Positions 56,589 to 64,000 of a DNA stretch of 64,000 nt are shown piece after piece. Under the pieces are notes generated by a model. The model worked only from the letters and a program-made list of their open reading frames with translations. It searched no databases and was not told the DNA's origin. Numbering within the stretch: the first letter of the stretch is position 1; the number at the start of each line of letters is the position of its first letter. The translations under genes and the position numbers were made by a program. Source of the stretch: Tigriopus japonicus. Lineage: Eukaryota; Arthropoda; Copepoda; Harpacticoida; Harpacticidae. The stretch covers positions 6,542,288 through 6,606,287 of the forward strand of contig CM021316.1 in the NCBI GenBank assembly GCA_010645155.1, read 5' to 3'.

Positions 56589-59552
56589 TCATGCCTGATA
56601 AAAGCATTGGTCAGTAAGGGAGTTAGAATTAGCTGCCCGATAAAGTCCTTGAACATAGGGCTGGTCAGGGATAGTAGATAAAAACTCGTCTAAATGAGAC
56701 TTAAAACTTAACAATGAGTTATCTAATGGATAGATTCGTCGCAAAGATGAAGGAAGCAAGTTATATAGAGAAGGAGCGCGATACAATACAAAGTTAGATT
56801 TCATTGTCTTGATCAATTTCCTGTCTCCTGGTCTTGACTTGGCTCTAACTTGGCATGTGATCCCTCTCCGGTCATTGTGGTTGAAAACAATGCCTGCATT
56901 AGGACAAAGTCCACGAATGCATTTAAAAACATAAATTATTAGATACCTCTCGTACCTACGTTGTAAACTGTAAAGTTGTAGGGCTTTTAGCCTATCCCAA
57001 TAAGATAGGTTTTCCATACCACAAATTTTACGGGTAAAACAACGTTGGACTTTTTCAATCTTTTGAAGACCACCCGAGCTAACTGGCGCCCAAATGGGAG
57101 AAGCATACTCCAGATGCAGCTGCACAATAGATTTATATAATGTTAGCATCGTGATTTGATCTCTCGACTTAAAAGTTCTGTAGATCCAGCCGCTCGTTTG
57201 AAATGCTTTTGTGACCTTGGCTTGAATATGATCATCGAATTTCCCCGTGTCTTGGATTTGAATCCCAAGATCTATGATCGAAGAAGCCCTTTCAATTTTA
57301 TTACTTTTATCATCTTGATAAGCTAGTTCAGATTGCCCAAACGTCATGACCCGGAACTTATTTCCATTCAGGCACATGTTATTGCTTTTGACCCAACTAT
57401 AGACTCGTTCCAAATCGTCTTCCATCCCAATTGACGAGTGACCATTTCTTCCAAACACAAGTTTTGTGTCGTCAGCGTAGGAGGATATAGAACAATGTTT
57501 AGGGACGTTTTGGAGAGGGGCAATGAATATAACAAAGAGGATGGGGCCCAAGATTGAGCCTTGTGGAACTCCTGAAGTAACATTCACACTTTGACCTAGA
57601 GTACCCTCAACTTTAACCTTTTGCTCTCTTCCACTTATAAAATTACTGATCCATTGAAATATTTTACCATGTATTCCTATGGTAGATAAACGATTAAGTA
57701 GCAATCCGTGGTCGACCTTGTCAAAAGCTTTGGCAAAATCGAGGTAGATTACGTCAACGAATTCGTGCGTTTCCAACCCTTCTATAACACTGCCTATGTG
57801 TTGAACCAGTTGAGTCAAGGTACTGAAGTGAGCTCTAAAGCCATGTTGGTTAGGAGGTAAAATGTGATTTTGTTCAATGTAAGTCAAAAGTTTGGCTTTC
57901 AGAATTTTTTCCAAAACCTTGGCTATATTTGACGTGAGGGATATTGGTCTGTAGTTTTCGGGCAAGGTTTTATCCCCACCTTTAAATAGAGGCACTACAT
58001 GAGCCATCTTGAGTGACTTTGGAAACTCATTTTGGTCTAATGTTCGGCGCATGAGGTAACAAAAGATTGGAGCCAAGGTTTTGGAACATTTAAGTAGAAA
58101 TTGAGCAGTGACGCCGTCCGGACCAGGAGAACTTGAAACCTTGAGCTCCCGGATTGCTGAGCAAGCTTCTAGGTCTGTGACCGTAAAGTCACAGAGTTCA
58201 GCAGACCCTTCAATTTCGCTCTTGCAATGAGATTGGCTTGCATGAGTATTGCAAGGAACAGAGAAAACTTTCTTGAATTGTTCGTTTAAAATGTTAGCTT
58301 GAGTTTCCGCGTTTGTTACCACAACTTTTCCGTCGATAAAAGGGCCTACTCTAGGTTTGGATTTTCGCTTTGTGTTTGCATACGAATAAAAAGCCTTTGG
58401 ATTAGTTTTCACTTCTTCTATTACTCGTTGCTCTTTACTTAGGTGCTCATTGTGTATGGATCGTTTTATCTCTATATCAAGGAGTTCCATATTGTGCACA
58501 ATTTTGTCGGTGGAAATAAAGCCAGTTTCTTTTTTTAATCGAGCCGCTAGTTTGCATTTTTTCTTGAATAACTTCTTCCTGTACTTCGGGATTTGATGCG
58601 GCCGTAGAGGAGAACGCTTTTTAGGTATGTTTAAGGTTAAACATATTTGGTCAAATATTGAAATCATTCGCGCAATGGCATCGTCAACACTGGGTTCATG
58701 TTCCATTAAAGAAATCAGGTCTGACTTTTCTATGGCATCAGAAATGAGTGGCCAATGGTCGTCATGAAAACTAAACCTGTCAAGGCCAATTTTTGTCTTT
58801 TGAACTTGTCCACACACTGACTTGAAAGATGAGAAGGTACAAATTTCAATCAGGTGATGGTCGGATAGATTTGTTGGCGTTATTTTCACACGACTTACGA
58901 GTTCGTGATCGTTCGTTAATACAAGATCCAAAATATTCTTCTGCCCTCGGGTCGACACCCCAACATGCTGACTTAGGCTATTTTGGAAGAAAAAGTCTTC
59001 GAATATATCATAAGAGTTTGAGGTAGCCTTTGGAATTGGGATGAACCCCATCTGACTAGGCCTCCACTCAACTATAGTTTGAGGTAAATTGAAATCTCCC
59101 ACCATCAGCACATTTGTACACAGGGCGCGTTCGAGCTCGTGATCAATGAATTTCAACGCCTCGTGAAAACATGCAGGAGTACATGATGGAGGACGATAAA
59201 CGATTGTAATAGTCAAATCAAGAGATCCTACATGACAAATTAAGACTTCAACTTCACCATTAGACATCATGACATGCTCGCTTGTTAGATCCTCTTTCAA
59301 ATATAAACAAACTCCGCCATGGGGAAAAATAGGATTTCTGGGTCTTTTTCGATCACAACGGATTATTGAAAATCCCTTTATTGTGACTTCTTCGTCCAGA
59401 ACTCCTGGTCTAAGCCAAGTTTCTGTTAATGCTATAAAGGAAAACCGTTTCAGAATAGATAGTTCTTCTAATGTCTTAATTTTAGTCGTATTTTTTTCAG
59501 AAATCAAGCACTGGACGTTAAGGTAAAGCCCCTTTAAGGAAAATTTGTCTGT
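56589..59552 (-). CDS. LINE ORF2: endonuclease and reverse transcriptase
   Basis: It encodes an APE-type endonuclease (ALTETWL, VGDFN, SDHHLIE) which nicks target DNA, then a reverse transcriptase with the expected blocks: PISLTS, DVIYLDFAKAFDKVDH, GVPQGSILGP and YADD at 57479-57468, and a C-terminal zone with RRY..YLIIYVFK. About 970 residues are intact from the TTG at 59507. That codon is not the true start: the frame stays open upstream through TDKFSLKGLYLNVQ, overlapping ORF1's last codons, and shows no ATG, so ORF2 is probably translated by coupling or frameshift from ORF1. The domain set fits CR1/jockey-group LINEs; the clade was not settled. Confidence 0.92.
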   Translation of the reverse strand, partial: TDKFSLKGLYLNVQCLISEKNTTKIKTLEELSILKRFSFIALTETWLRPGVLDEEVTIKGFSIIRCDRKRPRNPIFPHGGVCLYLKEDLTSEHVMMSNGEVEVLICHVGSLDLTITIVYRPPSCTPACFHEALKFIDHELERALCTNVLMVGDFNLPQTIVEWRPSQMGFIPIPKATSNSYDIFEDFFFQNSLSQHVGVSTRGQKNILDLVLTNDHELVSRVKITPTNLSDHHLIEICTFSSFKSVCGQVQKTKIGLDRFSFHDDHWPLISDAIEKSDLISLMEHEPSVDDAIARMISIFDQICLTLNIPKKRSPLRPHQIPKYRKKLFKKKCKLAARLKKETGFISTDKIVHNMELLDIEIKRSIHNEHLSKEQRVIEEVKTNPKAFYSYANTKRKSKPRVGPFIDGKVVVTNAETQANILNEQFKKVFSVPCNTHASQSHCKSEIEGSAELCDFTVTDLEACSAIRELKVSSSPGPDGVTAQFLLKCSKTLAPIFCYLMRRTLDQNEFPKSLKMAHVVPLFKGGDKTLPENYRPISLTSNIAKVLEKILKAKLLTYIEQNHILPPNQHGFRAHFSTLTQLVQHIGSVIEGLETHEFVDVIYLDFAKAFDKVDHGLLLNRLSTIGIHGKIFQWISNFISGREQKVKVEGTLGQSVNVTSGVPQGSILGPILFVIFIAPLQNVPKHCSISSYADDTKLVFGRNGHSSIGMEDDLERVYSWVKSNNMCLNGNKFRVMTFGQSELAYQDDKSNKIERASSIIDLGIQIQDTGKFDDHIQAKVTKAFQTSGWIYRTFKSRDQITMLTLYKSIVQLHLEYASPIWAPVSSGGLQKIEKVQRCFTRKICGMENLSYWDRLKALQLYSLQRRYERYLIIYVFKCIRGLCPNAGIVFNHNDRRGITCQVRAKSRPGDRKLIKTMKSNFVLYRAPSLYNLLPSSLRRIYPLDNSLLSFKSHLDEFLSTIPDQPYVQGLYRAANSNSLTDQCFYQA

Positions 59553-60322
59553 TGTTGTAATATTGTCATCATGGTCTGCACCATCCCTTCCAACCGTAAA
59601 AAATCCTGCCGAAGAACAAAGGGCTGTTGAGGCTCAAATTTGTTTGTGGCGTTTTCAAAAGGTCGCGTCTCTTTCGGTAAAGCCACGGGAGCAGTTGCGT
59701 ACGTTCGATTTTGGATCGGAATATGAAGTGGTGGAAGCGGCTCGGGTTGGAATCGAAAGTTAGGAGGTGGCACAAGGAATTGTGGTTGTGGGACTACTCC
59801 TTGATTAAGTTTTCTTTGGGTCCCTTTCAAATGAATTTTCTTACATTTCCTATTATAGCAAGTCTTCGTTTTCATTGAAGCGAGGCACATATAGGGATGA
59901 AAATAATTGCAGTTTGTTTTGCAACATCCCTTTTTGTTATATTTTCTGAGACCGAATTGGCTTAATTTGGGGCACCATTGAGGATGAGCTCCAAGGCAGC
60001 CTTTATTTTTGTCTTTGCAAGTTTGCCTTCGGTGAGTTTTGCAAATATTCATCAGTTGATCCATACCAACCGACCCTAGGTTCATTTCACGATGATTTGT
60101 CGATGCTTGTTCCAAATGGTGAGCATCAATATGTTCAAGCTGAGATTGAGGGGGCTCATTATGGATTTGGGTTTCGACAAAGGCAGGGGACTTTATTTGC
60201 ACTACGGCTACCAACGCCTCTATTATAAATGGTTTGTTTATGCATGTTATCTCTTTGCCCTGAATTACCAACTCGAGGCATTTCTTGGCTTCGTCGCCAA
60301 CAGACAGAGACGATAGATCCAT
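59534..60322 (-). CDS. LINE ORF1 with three CCCH zinc fingers
   Basis: ATG at 60322 opens 262 codons to TAA at 59534. Three CCCH-type fingers sit in a row: C94-X7-C102-X6-C109-X3-H113, C117-X15-C133-X4-C138-X3-H142 and C146-X8-C155-X4-C160-X3-H164, with exactly three residues between each H and the next C. A Pro/Gln-rich linker follows, then a C-terminal helix (VLRQDFLRLEGMVQTMMTILQQQ) that may oligomerise. ORF1 proteins of LINEs normally bind element RNA. CCCH fingers are RNA-binding modules in cellular proteins, so the role fits, but this arrangement differs from the CCHC knuckles, RRM or PHD types I know in LINE ORF1. The frame overlaps the start of ORF2. Confidence 0.87.
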   Translation of the reverse strand: MDLSSLSVGDEAKKCLELVIQGKEITCINKPFIIEALVAVVQIKSPAFVETQIHNEPPQSQLEHIDAHHLEQASTNHREMNLGSVGMDQLMNICKTHRRQTCKDKNKGCLGAHPQWCPKLSQFGLRKYNKKGCCKTNCNYFHPYMCLASMKTKTCYNRKCKKIHLKGTQRKLNQGVVPQPQFLVPPPNFRFQPEPLPPLHIPIQNRTYATAPVALPKETRPFENATNKFEPQQPFVLRQDFLRLEGMVQTMMTILQQQTNFP

Positions 60323-60340
60323 GATTGTCCACAGATGTTG

Positions 60341-61039
60341 AGCAAATCAATTATCGCAACTTAATTTAATCCAATTGGATTGAACGCAATTGTGTATTTT
60401 TTTTTTTTAAGTCAGTTGATCGGAAGACCTGAAAAGGAGCAGTCTACCCGCAGAATTGGAACTTGAGAGGAAAAAAAAAAAGGAAAGATAGGCGTGTGCC
60501 AGTCTGTTCCAACCCAGAAAGCTAACTTCAGAAAGTTCGAATTGAGGTTAAATTTTGACCACCTTGTCAAAATTTAACTCTTTTCACGATAACCAATTGT
60601 TACGTGTATTGTATCCGTCAATAAATGTTTTTTTTTAAATAATCGAGGTTTTATTTAGGTCCTTAGGACCTAAGGTTTGATGAATTGTGAAGATTAAGAA
60701 GGCTCTTAGGATTACTTTAGAACACTATCAAATTGAAAGTCTTTTTATATATTATATTATATTTGTATCGGATAAAAACCCGTAAAAAAAAAAAATTGAA
60801 TGAATGAAATAAAAATGTTGATTTACTTAATCACGGTGTTTCGAAAGGATTTTTGGATTTGCATTGAACTACCAAAAGACATCTTGGCATTTTTGTGGAC
60901 CCGCAAATGAATGGGGAACAACCTTACTTTGATTGTTTTATATTATGGTACAGGTCCAGGGAATATTATTTTGAGCTTTTTTGACACAAACTTCAAAACT
61001 CAAAAATCATTTTCGATCTCGATTTTGAAAAGGTATATT
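60341..61039. other. Sequence upstream of LINE, with A and T runs and a LINE 3'-tail fragment
   Basis: Part may be LINE 5' UTR. It includes T and A runs at about 60397-60409 and 60469-60482 and the LINE tail at 60765-60792. No gene. Confidence 0.45.
60765..60792 (+). mobile_element. Tiny LINE 3'-terminal fragment, + orientation
   Basis: GTATCGGATAAAAACCCGTA followed by a poly(A) run matches the reverse complement of the 3' termini at 56487-56535 and 6449-6495. Only about 20 bases of LINE remain, an extreme 5' truncation in the opposite orientation to the full copy. Confidence 0.6.
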
Positions 61040-61154
61040 GGCCAAGTGGTGTCACTTTTCTCTAGCCGACGGAACAGGCCAATGCGACATCTAGTCATTA
61101 TTTGATCTGTGGTTGCTTCTCACTCACAACATTTGAAACATCTTGAAAAAATCA
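61040..61154 (+). repeat. 115-bp perfect direct repeat, copy A
   Basis: Identical at all 115 positions to 62319-62433, starting GGCCAAGTGGTGTCACTTTT. Copy A ends just before dispersed repeat copy 4. Confidence 0.92.
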
Positions 61155-61159
61155 GATTG

Positions 61160-61273
61160 AAATTATTTGGATTTTGCCAAAGTGGACGTAGCTACTCAGC
61201 ACATCCAATAGCCTTTTTTAGTGCTAATGGTATGGTTTAAACCTCTCACTTGAGCAACCTTTATGCATGTTAC
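61160..61273 (-). repeat. Dispersed ~110-bp repeat, copy 4 (inverted)
   Basis: Contains ATTTTGCCAAAGTGG and CTCACTTGAGCAACCTTTATGCATG, reverse complements of the blocks in copies 1 and 3. Confidence 0.68.
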
Positions 61274-61387
61274 ACTAGGTACCGGGTTACCTAAAAAAAT
61301 CAGTGTTGAACTCTTGAAATGACAACAGACAAAGGCATTTAGGACTTTAAAAATTAACGAGTACTTTTTGAATTTTTAGGTCATCAT

Positions 61388-61528
61388 TAGAGTGCGGGGG
61401 AAACATTTTTCTTGCTGTGGAGCAGAAATCCCAGACGTTTCGCAACGATAGTTGGCGCTCGTGATCGTCCACTCCTCGAAACGTCTAGAATTTCTGCTCC
61501 ATAGAAAAAAACATTTGCACGCACTCTA
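61388..61528. mobile_element. 141-bp hAT-like MITE with perfect 8-bp target duplication
   Basis: Ends TAGAGTGCG and CGCACTCTA are perfect inverted repeats. Inverted similarity continues through GGAGCAGAAAT and AGACGTTT for about 50 bases on each side. GTCATCAT flanks both sides (61380-61387 and 61529-61536). An 8-bp duplication is the hallmark of hAT (and P) insertion. Confidence 0.88.
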
Positions 61529-61539
61529 GTCATCATTTT

Positions 61540-62318
61540 CAAATGTAATGGCATCACTGTTACTTTTGCGAAAACTGTTCTGAGAACTGCGAGATCTGTA
61601 CTTTTGTTGAAAGTACATTCGTTGCAACTGTCGTGAAAATAATATAGATTTTCGATTTCATAAAATTAGTCAAAAATTTCAATTTTCCATGCCTTTTCAG
61701 GTTCAATTTTGCTTTGTAGCATTATAGGACAAGGATTTCTTAATACAGGATTTGAAACCACATCGGAAAAAGTGCCTGTCTCAAATTATGCGTCATTCAG
61801 GCAACCCAAGCCAATTCTCATTGGGCAGGATTGGCCACATCTGCCATTCAAAAGGTGACGAAACCATTGACGAGCAGACAGCATGATTTCATCTCATGAC
61901 AGAACAACATCTTTTTATAATTTGAGTGTTAAGTTCCTTCTCCTACTCATGAGCTCATGGCAGGTTTCTATTATTTGAAGAAATGACTTGAGCCTTAATC
62001 ATTTTGCAAGATCCAAATCACAATTATAGAAAGCATACAATTTGCAGTCATCCTTGTTTATTTTGCCAGTTGCTTCCACAGACCATATAATGGCTAGACC
62101 TCGCTTCTTGCAAGATAAAGGAGGACAACTTTGCTTCATCAGCTGGTACATAACACTACACCCTAAAATGGTGGGAATTTCGAAATTTTCAAAATTTCAC
62201 CAGTGTGGCCAAATCCTGAACAAACCCAACGTACCGTGCGTACTTTGTTCTTGACGAGAGCGAGCGTCTTTACTTCTGAGCACGTGGTCGCCCTGAGATT
62301 TCGAAGCTAGCGCAGCTG
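61540..62318. other. Non-coding stretch
   Basis: No recognised feature; a short open frame at 62042-62254 has no motif. Confidence 0.55.
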
Positions 62319-62433
62319 GGCCAAGTGGTGTCACTTTTCTCTAGCCGACGGAACAGGCCAATGCGACATCTAGTCATTATTTGATCTGTGGTTGCTTCTC
62401 ACTCACAACATTTGAAACATCTTGAAAAAATCA
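62319..62433 (+). repeat. 115-bp perfect direct repeat, copy B
   Basis: Identical to 61040-61154. Flanks differ on both sides, so it is a bounded duplication. Confidence 0.92.
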
Positions 62434-64000
62434 TCTTGAAATGTGATTAATTCATCTGTTCAGTGCTTTTTATGTGTGATTTTAAGTCATGTTCAGTTCA
62501 TTTGGCTCATGGCAATACTCCTTCATCTGCTGTAGTGCTACAGTCTATGATTGATGGCACACCCACCTTTGATAGTGCAACAGCTTCAGTGACACAAGTA
62601 CCTTCTCACCCAAAGTTATTTTGGGAATCAGTCAATTCTCAACTACTGCCAGATTGTTCATGGTGTGATTTGATCTTGATGCCAAGGCTTGTTCTGTTGG
62701 TGATTCAGCCATATACCAAACATCCATATACTTTTTCTAAATGTGAGTGAACCAAGCAAGTAAGATAAATCTCAGTGTGTGCATTGTGTGAGGCATAATT
62801 CTGGGCATCTTTTAAGCTCAAAACAGGCTATTTTTCTTATATTTATATATTTATAATGTTATATAATTATAATTATAATAATATATAACAAATATTTGCC
62901 CAAAATTTCAACACAAATGTATTTGGTCCATTGAAGAAGTCACCAAAGAAAGAATTTTTATTTGATGGTCCTTCTTGTAGTGCTTTTTATTTTTCAGTGT
63001 GAAGTACTTAATGATCTTAATGGAACATCACTAAGTAGATCAAGAACCTGTGGGAGTGTGACTTGAATCATAGCTTCTCATTACTATTTGGATGCTTTAA
63101 TAGGAATGAATCTACTGAGAAACCCACGTTTTGTAACTTGACATGGAGATATGGTGGTAGGAACCCGCACTCTGCTTAGAATGTATAGAATTGAATAAAG
63201 GTAACTTAATTTAACTTAATGAAGGAATAAAAAGAATGTGTCAGTCAACAGACTGGGACCCATTGGGACTCTTGGCAGATTAATAGTAGTCTCAATGCTA
63301 TTATATTTGAAACATATCAATGTGTAAAGGGTGATATATATTAAGCTTTATTATGGCTTTTCATGTGCTAAAAAGCTATGTAATCAACAATTGCTTACAG
63401 GAACCATAAGCCATTAAGGTATACCAAATATTTCATGAAGAAATCACCTATCTGAATCACTTATATGGATATTTACATATATTCAAATTGGATTATCTCA
63501 ACTTAAAACTATGTTAAAATTTGATGTTTTGAGTTGTCTATCCATGCATGAGTATTACAAAATATCAAAACTGTGGAACTCCTTTACATAGGAGATGCAG
63601 AGACTGAAAAAATAAGCTAGAGAAAAGATAACTAAGTTGTTAACATCTGACATAAGTCTGAATTAAGGAACGTAGCTTCCTGAGCATCATGACGCTTACA
63701 GAAAAGGTTGCGTGGCCGTCAGTCGTCCAGAAGTTCCGTGGTCTATGTATAGGATTAATGGAAAACTTCAAGCTAATATCACAGAATGCAAGGAATTCCT
63801 TTCAGAATAAAAGATTTAAAATATTCCAAAAAAAACCTTGGAAATCCCAAAAGTTAAAAAAAATGTGCGTTTCTTTTTAGCAAATAATTTTTACCATTTA
63901 GTGACAACGAAAATAGTTAAAAAACGTAAAAACAACAATTGGCTGAAGGATTTTGTCTAAGTTAGAAATTTTGCATAACGTGATGCAAAGAATGTTTTTT
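62434..64000. other. AT-rich non-coding end of window
   Basis: Contains an AT palindrome-rich tract at 62835-62890. No gene, tRNA or element recognised. Confidence 0.55.

Larger units (their letters stand above)
56487..60340 (-). mobile_element. Near-complete non-LTR retrotransposon (CR1/jockey group)
   Basis: Contains ORF1 (60322-59534) and ORF2 (upstream of 59507 to 56589) on the - strand, a ~70-base 3' UTR and a 16-base poly(T) at 56487-56502 (poly(A) tail). Both ORFs are intact, so the copy may be recent. The 5' end is not defined and may extend toward 60640. No target duplication was recognised. Confidence 0.9.

Noticed and set aside
1..64000. CRISPR arrays, bacterial operons, rRNA or clear tRNA genes
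   Set aside because: None seen; the window is eukaryotic.

Overview
This is nuclear genomic DNA from an animal, most likely an invertebrate and probably an arthropod such as a crustacean. The basis is split genes with GT..AG introns of 68 bases to about 14 kb, a BEL/Pao retrotransposon, a CR1/jockey-type LINE, many small inverted-repeat elements, and tandem Kazal inhibitor genes. The species cannot be named. Most open frames are chance; real coding sequence is sparse.

Region 1 (1-4.7 kb): an internal portion of a BEL/Pao LTR retrotransposon on the + strand, running from the end of the Gag zinc knuckle through protease, reverse transcriptase, RNase H, integrase and C-terminal domain. It is disabled by a frameshift near 705, stops at 860-862 and 1943-1945, and a 7-base tandem duplication at 4000-4013. 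A possible 3' LTR follows.

Region 2 (5.6-11.4 kb): two neighbouring Kazal-type serine protease inhibitor genes, both +. The first has four exons (about 5735-10483). The second begins at 11221 with a signal peptide and one Kazal exon, and no later exon was found. Each has a TATA box about 100 bases before its ATG. The introns of the first gene are full of repeats: a 33-bp-arm hairpin, a LINE fragment, a foldback element, a 20-bp tandem array and a 652-bp inverted-repeat element, with the inner ones lying between two inverted copies of a ~110-bp repeat.

Region 3 (11.4-18.9 kb): AT-rich, no recognised gene, a TA-flanked mariner-like MITE at 13067-13536 and a degenerate 57-bp tandem repeat.

Region 4 (about 18.9-55.1 kb): one large + strand gene. 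Six coding exons (32594-54929) join in a consistent phase to a 739-residue Ser/Asn-rich protein with a coiled coil. A non-coding first exon may end at 18867. I do not recognise the family. Its 4.1-kb third coding intron holds a decayed coding tract (48674-50514) of unknown origin, possibly an endogenous viral element or a processed pseudogene.

Region 5 (55.5-61.6 kb): a near-complete non-LTR retrotransposon on the - strand. ORF1 (60322-59534) carries three evenly spaced CCCH zinc fingers, and ORF2 (to 56589) has endonuclease and reverse transcriptase. A divergent truncated copy and a tiny 3'-tail fragment lie nearby. To the right are a 141-bp MITE with a perfect 8-bp target duplication and two identical 115-bp direct repeats 1.3 kb apart. 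The last 1.5 kb is AT-rich without recognised features.
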